The notes below the pieces were generated by a model. It had not been told where the DNA came from. It worked only from the letters and a program-made list of their open reading frames with translations, and did not search any database. Source: Asanoa iriomotensis (lineage in GTDB: Bacteria > Actinomycetota > Actinomycetes > Mycobacteriales > Micromonosporaceae). Taken from it: a stretch of DNA of 64,000 nt. Positions 50,565 to 58,425 of this stretch are shown in pieces; within the stretch, counting starts at the first letter, position 1; the number at the start of each line of letters is the position of its first letter. The DNA lies in assembly GCF_016862515.1 (NCBI RefSeq), contig NZ_BONC01000001.1:62001-126000 (forward strand). Reading direction: 5' to 3'. Position numbers and translations under genes: made by a program.

Positions 50565-50983
50565 CGGACGAAGAGATCATCACGGCTCTGGCGGAGGCCC
50601 GGCGGGAGGCGGCGGAGGTGCCCGACCGGATCCGGGAGATCGGCCGGTCCGCCTTCGCCTGGCGGACCGTCGACGCGGAGCTGGCCGCCCTGTCCACCGA
50701 GTCGTTGACGGGAGCGCGGGCCGAGCAGGCCCCGGTGCGGGCGCTGACCTTCGCGGCCCGCGACCTGACCATCGAGGTCGAGGTCACCGACGACGCGCTG
50801 CACGGTCAGGTGGTGCCCCCGCGCACCGGCGAGATCGAGCTGCGCGACCGCACCGGTGTGGTCGCGGCCGCGCAGGTCGACGAGGTCGGCTGGTTCGTGC
50901 TGGGCCCGGTGCCGCGCGGCATGTTCCGGCTGCACCTGCGCGCCGGCGACACCGTCGTCGTCACCGAGTGGGTGACGATCTAG
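50561..50983 (+). CDS. Small partner protein of the CHAT/sigma module, helical head and beta-sandwich tail
   Basis: This 140-residue protein matches no named family known to me. Residues 1-45 form helices rich in Glu/Arg/Ala (ITALAEARREAAEVPDRI, then IGRSAFAWRTVDAELAAL). Residues 60-140 are beta strands like a carboxypeptidase-regulatory or transthyretin fold (LTIEVEVTDDALHGQVVPP, MFRLHLRAGDTVVVTEW). It is coupled by ATGA to the sigma gene. The short helical head could bind the sigma factor and be a protease target. The end overlaps the convergent lysA-like gene by four bases. Confidence 0.7.
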   Translation: MTDEEIITALAEARREAAEVPDRIREIGRSAFAWRTVDAELAALSTESLTGARAEQAPVRALTFAARDLTIEVEVTDDALHGQVVPPRTGEIELRDRTGVVAAAQVDEVGWFVLGPVPRGMFRLHLRAGDTVVVTEWVTI

Positions 50984-52335
50984 GCCAGATCCACGTCCCG
51001 GCACAGCACGTCGTCGATCGTCTCGCGGCGGACGACGACCCGGGCTGCGCCGTCGCGCACCGCGATCAGCGGCGGCCGGCCGACGAGGTTGTAGTTGGAC
51101 GCCAGCGGCAGGTGGTACGCGCCCGCACCGGGCGCGGCCAGCAGGTCGCCGGGACGCAGGTCGGCCGGGAGCGGCACCGAACGGGCGAGCACGTCGCCGG
51201 CCTCGTCATGACGACCGACGATCGTGCTCGACACCGCGGGACCGGTGCCGGCCCGGCCGAGCAGGACGGCCGTGTACCGGGCGCCGTAGAGGGCCGGCCG
51301 GGGGTTGTCGCTCAGCCCTCCGTCGATGGCGACCAGCTGTGTGCCCTCCGGCTCGCGGCGAACCGCCACGACCCGGTACAGGGCCACACCGGCCCTGGCG
51401 ACGACGGCCCGACCCGGCGTCACCACCAGCTCCGGTTCCGGCACGCCCTGGCGTTCGCAGGCCAGACCCAGGACCGCCCGGGCCCGACCTGCGAACGCGG
51501 CGACGGCGAAGGGGGATTCACCGTCCACGGCGGGGGCGGCGTGACCCCCGCCGATGTTGATCTCCCGAACCAGGATTCCGCTGGTACGGGCGAGCTGGCC
51601 GGCCACCGCGACCAGCCGCTGGATCGCCCGCTCGTAGCCGCCGAACCGGCTGATCTGCGAGCCGACGTAACAGTCGAGGCCGACCAGCTCGAGCTTGGGC
51701 TGGGCGACGATCCGCTTGACCAGGTCGTCGAACGCCGTGCTGGGCGCGGCGACGCCGAACCGGTCGCAGTCGTTCGGCGCGGGGAGCCCGGCGACGCCGT
51801 CGAACAGCGCGTCGTGCGAGGGCAGCACCCGGATCAGCACCTTCTGCTTCCGGGTCGCGATCGCGGCGAGCCGGGTCACCTCCGAGGCCGACTCGATGAC
51901 CACCCGGCCGACCCCGTAGTCAAGAGCGGCCTGCAGGTCGGCGGGCGTCTTCGCGTCGCCGTGCAGCACGATCCGCTCGGCCGGGAACCCCACCGCAGCG
52001 GCGACGGAGAGCTGCCCCTCGGAGTAGACGCTCAGGCCCAGCCCCTCCTCCTTGACCCAGCGGAGGACGGCCCGGCTGGTCAGCGCCTTGGCCGCGTAGA
52101 CGACGTGGCCGTTGCCGAAGGCCGAGCCGTACTCCCGGCAGTGGCTCCTGACCTCGTCCTCGTCGATGACGTACGCGGGTGTTCCGTGCTGCTCGGCCAG
52201 CGTGGCGAGGTCGACCCCGCCGACACTGATCGCGCCGTGCCCGGTGTGGCGGGTCGACGCCGGCCAGATCTCAGCGCACAGCCGCTGCGGCGGCAGCGAG
52301 GTGCGCAGTGACGGGATGAGATCCGAGAGGCTCAT
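50980..52335 (-). CDS. Diaminopimelate decarboxylase-like PLP enzyme with altered active-site motif
   Basis: This is a 451-residue fold-type III PLP enzyme. The PLP lysine is in HVVYAAKALTS, and phosphate-binding GGGHA and the His of LVLHGDAK-type loops are present. The LysA signature H-C-E-S-G-D reads HDEAGDVL, so the substrate-contacting Cys is replaced by Asp, and EPGR reads TPGR. The enzyme may act on a substrate other than diaminopimelate. The first 35 residues are extra. ATG 52335 lies inside the preceding Lrp-like gene (65-base overlap), implying coupled translation. Confidence 0.75.
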   Translation of the reverse strand: MSLSDLIPSLRTSLPPQRLCAEIWPASTRHTGHGAISVGGVDLATLAEQHGTPAYVIDEDEVRSHCREYGSAFGNGHVVYAAKALTSRAVLRWVKEEGLGLSVYSEGQLSVAAAVGFPAERIVLHGDAKTPADLQAALDYGVGRVVIESASEVTRLAAIATRKQKVLIRVLPSHDALFDGVAGLPAPNDCDRFGVAAPSTAFDDLVKRIVAQPKLELVGLDCYVGSQISRFGGYERAIQRLVAVAGQLARTSGILVREINIGGGHAAPAVDGESPFAVAAFAGRARAVLGLACERQGVPEPELVVTPGRAVVARAGVALYRVVAVRREPEGTQLVAIDGGLSDNPRPALYGARYTAVLLGRAGTGPAVSSTIVGRHDEAGDVLARSVPLPADLRPGDLLAAPGAGAYHLPLASNYNLVGRPPLIAVRDGAARVVVRRETIDDVLCRDVDLA

Positions 52336-52603
52336 TGGTGCTCCTGGTGAGGTGCGGGTCGAACGGCCGCAGGACGAGGTGGGTCAGGGTGCGCCCGGCC
52401 CCGGCGTGGTGCCGGAGCCCGCGGACGAGACCGTCGAGCGCCGCCATGTCCTGGCACCGCACCCGCACGACGGCATCGGAATCGGCGGCGACCCACCAGG
52501 CGTCGACCACCTCCGGCCGGCGTGCCAGGTGGGCCTCCAGGCAGGGCGCGTCCTGGGTCCGGTTGAGCCAGACCAGGATGACCGCTTCGACCTCTCCGCT
52601 CAT
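52271..52603 (-). CDS. Lrp/AsnC ligand-binding (RAM) domain protein without DNA-binding part
   Basis: This 110-residue protein is a single alpha/beta RAM domain (VEAVILVWLNRTQDA, VVDAWWVAADSDAVVRVR, then the TLTHLVLRPFDP strand). No helix-turn-helix precedes it, so it may act as a stand-alone amino-acid sensor or bind a full Lrp protein. ATG 52603 begins the conserved strand. The end overlaps the lysA-like gene by 65 bases; the C-terminal Ala-rich tail lies in that overlap. A role in sensing the product or substrate of the decarboxylase is plausible. Confidence 0.7.
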   Translation of the reverse strand: MSGEVEAVILVWLNRTQDAPCLEAHLARRPEVVDAWWVAADSDAVVRVRCQDMAALDGLVRGLRHHAGAGRTLTHLVLRPFDPHLTRSTNEPLGSHPVTAHLAAAAAAVR

Positions 52604-52694
52604 GACACCGATCGTGCGACCCCCCGCCCGCCGCGCGCACCTTCCTTGACGCCTTCGCTACGCCCAGGCCCCCGCATCTGACTCGTCCTTGACA

Positions 52695-52726
52695 CCACCG
52701 GGCCGAGGACGCCCTCGGCCCGGTGG
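52695..52726. terminator. Perfect hairpin downstream of the small Trp-rich peptide gene
   Basis: A 14-bp perfect stem (CCACCGGGCCGAGG / CCTCGGCCCGGTGG) with loop ACGC begins seven bases after the peptide stop. On the plus strand it is followed by TTTT, on the minus strand by no T-tract. It may end the peptide message or act as an attenuator for the genes beyond. Confidence 0.75.
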
Positions 52727-52733
52727 ATCGTTT

Positions 52734-52790
52734 TCACCAGTCCCAGTTGAACCAGTCCCAGTTGAACCAGTCCCACGTCGTGTTGCCCAT
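52734..52790 (-). CDS. 18-residue Trp/Asp repeat peptide
   Basis: The short frame encodes MGNTTWDWFNWDWFNWDW, i.e. two and a half copies of W-D-W-F-N, from the 15-base tandem repeat TGGGACTGGTTCAAC. ATG 52790 is preceded by GGGGG, which lies in the loop of a 6-bp hairpin (TCGAAC/GTTCGA, 52792-52807) directly before the start. A 14-bp hairpin follows the stop. The gene lies between a response regulator gene and an Lrp-like/lysA-like pair, all on the minus strand. It could be a bioactive or modified peptide, or an attenuator leader; I do not recognise it. Confidence 0.55.
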   Translation of the reverse strand: MGNTTWDWFNWDWFNWDW

Positions 52791-52868
52791 GTCGAACCCC
52801 CGTTCGATCGGATGTCGGCTTGTGCCGAGAGCCGAGTATCGGCCGCGCCGGCGGCGGTTGTCCGCATG

Positions 52869-52888
52869 CGTTGCGAGTTCCCGCAACG
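52869..52888 (-). terminator. Short hairpin after the response regulator gene
   Basis: CGTTGCG and CGCAACG form a 7-bp stem with a 6-base loop, two bases beyond the response regulator stop. It separates that gene from the peptide gene. Confidence 0.5.
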
Positions 52889-52890
52889 GC

Positions 52891-53553
52891 TCAGCCGCGC
52901 GCACCCGGCACGACCAGACCCGTCTCGTACGCCGCGACCACCGCCTGCGTGCGGTCGCGTAACCCCAGCTTGGTCAGCATCCGGCTCACGTGGGTCTTGA
53001 CCGTCTCCTCCGAGACCACCAGGCGGGCCGCGATCTCCGGGTTCGACAGCCCCTCGGCCACCAGCCGCAGCACCTGCGTCTCGCGTGGCGTCAGCGCCGA
53101 CAACGCGACCGGCGCCGGTGCCTGCGGGCGGTGCTGCAGCGCGAACTGCGCGATCAGCCGCCGCGTCACCGTCGGTGCCAGCAGGGCCTCGCCCGCCGCG
53201 ATCACGCGTACCGCGTCGAACAGGGCCTCCGCGCGGACGTCCTTGAGCAGGAAGCCGCTCGCACCCGCGCGGATCGCGTCGTAGACGTACTCGTCCAGGT
53301 CGAACGTCGTCAGGATCAGCACCCGCGGACGCGCCGCCGTCGCGGTCAGCCGGCGGGTCGCTTCGATGCCGTCGACGCCGGGCATCCGGATGTCCATCAG
53401 CACCACGTCCGGCCGCGTCCGCCCGCAGACCTCCACCGCCGTCGCGCCGTCGGCCGCGGTGCCCACCACGGAGATGTCCGGCTGCGTGGCGAGCAGCCCC
53501 GCGAACCCGCCGCGGACCACCTCGTGGTCGTCGGCCACCACCACCCGGATCAT
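52891..53553 (-). CDS. NarL/LuxR-family response regulator
   Basis: This 220-residue protein has a receiver domain with VVVADDHEVVRGG (acidic pair), phosphoacceptor Asp in VVLMDIRMPGVDG, the Thr in ILTTFDLDEYVY and Lys in FLLKDVRAE. It is followed by a LuxR helix-turn-helix (LTPRETQVLRLVAEGLSNPEIAARL, then VKTHVSRMLTKLGLRDR). ATG 53553 overlaps the kinase stop by ATGA. It is divergent from an ABC exporter that it probably controls. Confidence 0.92.
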   Translation of the reverse strand: MIRVVVADDHEVVRGGFAGLLATQPDISVVGTAADGATAVEVCGRTRPDVVLMDIRMPGVDGIEATRRLTATAARPRVLILTTFDLDEYVYDAIRAGASGFLLKDVRAEALFDAVRVIAAGEALLAPTVTRRLIAQFALQHRPQAPAPVALSALTPRETQVLRLVAEGLSNPEIAARLVVSEETVKTHVSRMLTKLGLRDRTQAVVAAYETGLVVPGARG

Positions 53554-54668
53554 CCGTCCTCCGAAACCGGTGCGGGCAGGGTGGCCTCGACGACGAACCC
53601 GCCGGCCGCGCCGGCCACCCCGGTGCGCAACCGCCCGCCGACCGCCGCCGCCCGCTCCCGCATGCCGCTCAAGCCATGGCCCCCGGCGTCGAGCGGACCG
53701 GCGGGTCCGGGGCCGTTGTCGCGGATCCGCACGCACACGCCCTCCGGGGTATAGGTCACCGACACGTCGACCGCGGCGCCGGGCGCGTGCCGGCGGGCGT
53801 TGGTCAGGGCTTCCTGGACGATGCGGTACGCGGCCAGCTCCACCCCCGGGTCCAGCGGCACCGGCGGCCCGCGCAGGATCAGCCGCGTCCCGGCGCCCGA
53901 CGCGTCCCGCGCCTCGTCCAGCAGTGCCGCCAGCTCCCGCAGGCCCGGCTGCGGCGCCCGCTCGGCGACGGCCGGCGCGTCCGAGCGCAGCACGCCCAGC
54001 AGCCGCCGCATCTCGGTCAGTGCGGCCCGGGCCGTGCCGCCGATCGCCGCGAACCGTTCCGCGCCCGCCGGTGGGAGGGCGGGCGTCGTGAACCGCGCGT
54101 TCTCCGCCTGCACCGAGATCATCGAGATGTGGTGCGCCACCACGTCGTGCAGCTCCCTGGCGATCCGTGCCCGTTCCCCACGCGCCGTGTGCTCGACCAG
54201 CGTCCCCGCGAACGCGGACCGGGCCGCGGAGTGCGCCGCGTCGGCGCTGCCGACCCGACCGGCGAGACCGGCGAGCGCGCAGAACGGGACCAGACCGGCC
54301 AGCAGCACACCGAGCGGGTCGAAGAAGGCGAGCACGAGGTACGGCAGGCCCAACGGCACCGCGACCGCCAGCGCGCCGGACCGCCCTACCAGGTAGGCCG
54401 CGGCGAGCTGGGCCAGCACACCGGCGACGGTCCAGAGGCCGAACCCGGCCAGCGAGACCACCACGGCGGCGGTCACCACCACCGCGACCGCGGTCGGGCG
54501 GCGCGCGGCCAACGCCAACGGACCCGTCGACGCCAGCGCCAGGCACCCGACCAGCACCAGGAACGGGCCGCCGGTCACGTCCGAGGCCACGTACCGGGCC
54601 AACGCCTCGACGACGGCGGCCACCGCCAGCACGGCGGGGGCCACCCGGCGCGCGGCGGTTCCCTTCAC
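53550..54668 (-). CDS. NarL-type sensor histidine kinase
   Basis: This 372-residue protein has an N-terminal membrane region of about five helices (residues 10-140). The HisKA_3 phosphoacceptor is His174 in RIARELHDVVAHHIS. The ATPase domain shows RIVQEALTNARRHAPG, RIRDNGPGP and GHGLSGMRERAAAVGG. No large extracellular sensor is present, so it likely senses the membrane or the adjacent transporter. GTG 54668 starts it; a -10-like CAGAAT lies six bases before. It phosphorylates the response regulator encoded next. Confidence 0.9.
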   Translation of the reverse strand: MKGTAARRVAPAVLAVAAVVEALARYVASDVTGGPFLVLVGCLALASTGPLALAARRPTAVAVVVTAAVVVSLAGFGLWTVAGVLAQLAAAYLVGRSGALAVAVPLGLPYLVLAFFDPLGVLLAGLVPFCALAGLAGRVGSADAAHSAARSAFAGTLVEHTARGERARIARELHDVVAHHISMISVQAENARFTTPALPPAGAERFAAIGGTARAALTEMRRLLGVLRSDAPAVAERAPQPGLRELAALLDEARDASGAGTRLILRGPPVPLDPGVELAAYRIVQEALTNARRHAPGAAVDVSVTYTPEGVCVRIRDNGPGPAGPLDAGGHGLSGMRERAAAVGGRLRTGVAGAAGGFVVEATLPAPVSEDG

Positions 54669-54779
54669 GCTGCCATTCTGACCGCCGGCCGCGCACCGGT
54701 CGTCCCTCGTGCCAGGGACTCCGAAGATGGCTCCCACGCGGGACGACCACGGCCGCCGCGGTTCGTAGCGTGATCTGTC

Positions 54780-55703
54780 ATGGAAGCCACCATCGAGGTC
54801 TCCGACCTGCGCAAGACCTACGGGTCGACGGTCGCGCTGGACGGGATGACGTTCACCGTCACGCCCGGCCGGGTCACCGCGTTCGTCGGGCCCAACGGCG
54901 CCGGCAAGTCCACGACCATGCGCGTCGTGCTCGGTCTCGACCGGGTCGACGCGGGCACCGCGCTGATCGGCGGCCGCCCGTACCGCAGCCTGCGCACCCC
55001 GCTGCGGCACGTCGGCGCGCTGCTCGACGCGTCCGCCCTCCACCCGGCCCGCAGCGGCCGCGACCACCTGCTCTGGCAGGCACACTCCCAGGGCCTCGGC
55101 GCGCCCCGGGTCGACGAGGTGCTCCGGCTCACCGGCCTCGCCGACGTCGGCCGGCGCCGGGCCGGCGGCTACTCGCTCGGCATGCGGCAGCGCCTCGGCG
55201 TCGCGGGGGCGCTGCTCGGCGACCCGCCGGTGCTGATGCTCGACGAGCCGTTCAACGGGCTCGACCCGGAGGGGATCCGCTGGATGCGCGGCTTCCTGCG
55301 GGCGCTCGCCGCCGAGGGCCGGGCCGTGCTGGTCTCCAGCCACCTGATGAGCGAGCTCCAGGACACCGCGGGCCACCTCGTGGTCGTCGGCCGCGGCAAG
55401 GTCGTCGCCGACACCAGCGTCGCGGACCTGATCGCCGCCGCCTCCGCCGACCGGGTCACCCTGCGCACCATCGCCCGCACCGAGGCGATGACCGCCCTGG
55501 CCGAGCGCGGCGCCACGGTCGCGGTCACGGACCGGGACACGCTGACGGTCGACGGCCTGCCCGCCGACCAGGTGGTGACCGTGCTCAGCCAGGCGAGCGT
55601 CCCGTTCTCCGAGATCTCCGCGCACCGCGCGACGCTCGAGGAGGCCTACATGGAGCTCACCCGCGACGCCGTCGAGTTCCGGGCGACGGAGGTGGCGGGA
55701 TGA
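54780..55703 (+). CDS. ABC exporter ATPase
   Basis: This 307-residue ATPase has Walker A GPNGAGKSTTMRV, the signature YSLGMRQRLGVAGALL, Walker B VLMLDEPFNGLDPEG, the switch His in VSSHLMSEL and a C-terminal extension of about 90 residues typical of antibiotic-type exporters. ATG 54780 is eight bases after TAGCGT (54766-54771), indicating a leaderless promoter. It overlaps the first permease gene by ATGA. It is divergent from the two-component system, 111 bp away. Confidence 0.92.
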   Translation: MEATIEVSDLRKTYGSTVALDGMTFTVTPGRVTAFVGPNGAGKSTTMRVVLGLDRVDAGTALIGGRPYRSLRTPLRHVGALLDASALHPARSGRDHLLWQAHSQGLGAPRVDEVLRLTGLADVGRRRAGGYSLGMRQRLGVAGALLGDPPVLMLDEPFNGLDPEGIRWMRGFLRALAAEGRAVLVSSHLMSELQDTAGHLVVVGRGKVVADTSVADLIAAASADRVTLRTIARTEAMTALAERGATVAVTDRDTLTVDGLPADQVVTVLSQASVPFSEISAHRATLEEAYMELTRDAVEFRATEVAG

Positions 55704-57196
55704 AGGGGCTGCTCCGGGCCGAGTTCACGAAGTTCCGGTCCGTCCGCGGTTGGGTCGTCGGGTGCGGCGTCGCCGTCGTGCTGATGCTGTTCTTCGCGGT
55801 GCTGGCCGGCGCCGGCACGAGCGACCGGGGCGGTGGCCCGCGCGGCGGCGGCGCGCCGCCCAAGGGTCCCGACGGCACGCCGGTCGTCGACGGGTTCACC
55901 TTCGTGCGGCAGCCGCTGCCCGCCGACGGCACGCTCACGGTGCGGGTGGCCGACCTGACCGGCACCGACCTGCCGCCGCCCCGCCCGGGTGACGACGGCG
56001 CGCCGCCGGCTCCGGCCGAGCCGGAGCGGCCTGGGCCGGCCGAGGCCGAGCCATGGGCAAAGGCCGGCCTGATCGTCAAGGCGGGCACGACGCCAGGGTC
56101 GCCCTACGCGGCGGTGATGGTGACGGGCGATCATGGCGTACGCATGCAGCACGACTTCGTCCACGACCTCGCCGGTCCCGCGGACGCCCGCTGGCTGCGG
56201 CTGGAGCGCAAAGGCGGGACGGTCATCGGGTACGCGTCGGCGGACGGCGCTGCCTGGACCAGGATCGGCACGGCCGCGCTGGCGACCGGGGAGGTGGAGG
56301 CCGGGCTGTTCGTCGCCACCCCGCCGCACGAGGAGTACGACCAGTTCCTGGGCGGCACCAGCAGCATCGGCGGCAAGGTGATCGCGACCGGCACGTTCGA
56401 GCACCTCACGGCCACCGGCACGACCGGCGACTGGGAGACCGAGATCGTCGGCGCCGACCCGTCAGCGGGCCGGCCGGACGTCGGCGCGACCCGCACCGGC
56501 GACGGGTTCACCGTGACCGGCACGGGCGACATCGCGCCGGCCGGCGGCGGTGCCGGGCCCAAGCTGGAGCAGACCTTGGTCGGCGGGTTCGCCGCCCTGA
56601 CCGTGCTGGCCGTGCTCGGCGTCCTGTTCGTCACCACCGAGTACCGGCGCGGCCTGGTCCGCACCACGTTCACCGCGACGCCGGGCCGGGCCCGGGTGCT
56701 CGCCGCGAAGGCCGTGGTGATCGGGGCGGTCACGTTCGGCGTGGGCCTGGTGGCGTCGGCGGCGGCGCTGTTGATCGGCGAGGCGGTGCGGGGCGGCGAC
56801 CCTTATCCGGTAGCCGTGTCGACCCAGGTCCGGATCGTGGTCGGCACGGCCGCGCTGCTCGCCGTCGCGGCGGTCTTCGCGGTCGCGATCGGCACGATCC
56901 TGCGGCGCGGTGCGGGCGCGGTGGCGGCGGTCGTCCTGCTGACCACTCTGCCCTACATCCTGTCGGTGGCGGCGGTGCTGCCGGCCGTACCCGCGCAATG
57001 GGTGTTGCGCCTGACCCCGGCGGCGGCGTTCGCCGTCCAGCAGACCGTGCCGGAATGGCCGCAGGTGCACCAGGCGTACACGCCGGCCTTCGGCTTCTTC
57101 CCCCTGCCGCCGTGGGGCGGGTTCGCGGTGCTCTGCGCCTGGACCGCGGCGGCCCTGGCCATCGCCGCCGTGCTGCTGCGCCGCCGGGACGCGTGA
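55700..57196 (+). CDS. ABC-2-type permease with a large extracytoplasmic DUF1349-like insert
   Basis: This 498-residue protein begins with the helix VVGCGVAVVLMLFFAVLAGAG. About 250 residues predicted outside follow, then five helices (from LVGGFAALTVLAVLGVLF). The outer part holds a Pro/Gly-rich stretch and a beta-sandwich like DUF1349/laminin-G (WAKAGLIVKAGT, AAVMVTGDHGVRMQHDF, RIGTAALATGEVEAGLFV). Such domains bind sugars. The insert is unusual for this transporter class and may sense or hold the substrate. Its stop overlaps the next start by TGATG. Confidence 0.82.
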   Translation: MKGLLRAEFTKFRSVRGWVVGCGVAVVLMLFFAVLAGAGTSDRGGGPRGGGAPPKGPDGTPVVDGFTFVRQPLPADGTLTVRVADLTGTDLPPPRPGDDGAPPAPAEPERPGPAEAEPWAKAGLIVKAGTTPGSPYAAVMVTGDHGVRMQHDFVHDLAGPADARWLRLERKGGTVIGYASADGAAWTRIGTAALATGEVEAGLFVATPPHEEYDQFLGGTSSIGGKVIATGTFEHLTATGTTGDWETEIVGADPSAGRPDVGATRTGDGFTVTGTGDIAPAGGGAGPKLEQTLVGGFAALTVLAVLGVLFVTTEYRRGLVRTTFTATPGRARVLAAKAVVIGAVTFGVGLVASAAALLIGEAVRGGDPYPVAVSTQVRIVVGTAALLAVAAVFAVAIGTILRRGAGAVAAVVLLTTLPYILSVAAVLPAVPAQWVLRLTPAAAFAVQQTVPEWPQVHQAYTPAFGFFPLPPWGGFAVLCAWTAAALAIAAVLLRRRDA

Positions 57197-57972
57197 TGGG
57201 CACCGCGTTGCACGCCGAGTGGACGAAGCTGCGCACCGTCGCCGGCCCGTACTGGCTGGTCGCCACGGCGGCGGTGCTGACCGCGGGCCTGAGCGCGGCG
57301 ACGGTGGCCGCGGTGACCTGCGCGGACACCGGGTGTGGGCTGGACGCGCCGCGGATCGCGCTGACCGGCGTGCAGATCGGCCAGGCGGTCGTGGCGGTGC
57401 TCGCGGTCATGGTGGTCGGCGACGAGTACCGGACCGGCATGATCCGCACGACCCTGGCCGCGGTGCCGTCGCGGGTCGCCGTGCTCGCGGCCAAGGGCGT
57501 GGTCGTCGCCGGCGCCACGCTCGCCGCGGCGGTGCCGGGCGTGCTCGGAGCCTGGCTGGCCGGTCGGCTGATCATGCCGGGCCAGGGCTTCACCGCCGCG
57601 CACGGGTACGCGCCGCTGTCGCTGACCGACGGGCCGACCCTGCGGGCGGTGGCCGGGTCGGTGCTCTACCTGACGCTGGTCGCGCTGCTGAGCCTGGGCC
57701 TGGCGGCGGCGGTACGCGACGCCCCGACGGGGGTGGGCGTCGTGCTCGGCGTGCTCTACCTGGCACCGATCCTGGCCGCAGTCGTCTCGGACCCCGACTG
57801 GGAACGCCGCCTGCGGCAGATCACGCCGAGCACCGCCGGGCTGTCGGTCCAGCACACGCTCGACGTGGCGAGCCTGCCGATCGGCCCGTGGCCCGGTCTC
57901 GGGGTGCTGGCCCTGTGGGCGGCGGGTGCACTGCTGCTGGGCGGGCTGCTACTCCGTTTCCGGGACGCGTGA
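57196..57972 (+). CDS. ABC-2-type transporter permease
   Basis: This 258-residue protein has six membrane helices: N-terminal EWTKLRTVAGPYWLVATA, then VVGDEYRTGMIRTTLAAVPSR as the cytoplasmic coupling loop typical of the group. It has no large outer domain. It is the second permease of the exporter and probably forms a heterodimer with the DUF1349-bearing subunit. Its end overlaps the convergent LAxTG protein gene by 24 bases. Confidence 0.88.
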   Translation: MGTALHAEWTKLRTVAGPYWLVATAAVLTAGLSAATVAAVTCADTGCGLDAPRIALTGVQIGQAVVAVLAVMVVGDEYRTGMIRTTLAAVPSRVAVLAAKGVVVAGATLAAAVPGVLGAWLAGRLIMPGQGFTAAHGYAPLSLTDGPTLRAVAGSVLYLTLVALLSLGLAAAVRDAPTGVGVVLGVLYLAPILAAVVSDPDWERRLRQITPSTAGLSVQHTLDVASLPIGPWPGLGVLALWAAGALLLGGLLLRFRDA

Positions 57973-58425
57973 CCGGGATCGCCACAGGAGGCCGGCGCCG
58001 AGCGCGAGCAGCGCGGCGCCGGCCACCGTCAGCGGCAGGTCCAGCGGGTCGCCGGTGGTGGCCAGGGCCGGCGGATCGGCCGGCGGCCCGCCCGGCCCCA
58101 CCTGGAAGGCGCGCAGCGGGGTCGTCTCCGTGCCGTCGGTGGCGCTCAGCGTCCACCGGCCCGGGCCGAGCCTGGTCAGCACGCACGACCAGGTGCCGGC
58201 CGCGCCGGCCGACCCGCCGCAGGACGCGACGTCGATGTCCGGGCCGCTACCGGTGGCGGCGGTGACCACCACGGCGGCGCCGGGCCGGGCGGCGGCGCCG
58301 GAGACGGTGGCCGACGCGCCGTCGACGGTCACGCCGGTGACCTCGACGGCACTCGCCGCCGCGGCGGGCAGGGCGAGGGTGAGGGCGGCAGCTCCGAGGG
58401 CGACCGCCGTACGCAGCAGGATCAT
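57949..58425 (-). CDS. LAxTG-anchored cell-surface protein, class E sortase substrate
   Basis: This 158-residue protein has a signal peptide (LALPAAAASA, about residue 25), a small Ig-like domain with two cysteines, then the sorting signal PALATTGDP. A hydrophobic helix (LTVAGAALLALGAGLLW) and basic tail RSRSR follow. The motif L-A-T-T-G suits class E sortases. ATG 58425 overlaps the sortase stop by ATGA, which pairs enzyme and substrate on one transcript. The domain's job on the surface is unknown. Confidence 0.8.
   Translation of the reverse strand: MILLRTAVALGAAALTLALPAAAASAVEVTGVTVDGASATVSGAAARPGAAVVVTAATGSGPDIDVASCGGSAGAAGTWSCVLTRLGPGRWTLSATDGTETTPLRAFQVGPGGPPADPPALATTGDPLDLPLTVAGAALLALGAGLLWRSRSRVPETE

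Noticed and set aside
52271-52335. Suspected frameshift between the Lrp-like and lysA-like genes
   Set aside because: Each frame is complete with its own start and conserved core; the 65-base overlap is better explained by coupled translation.
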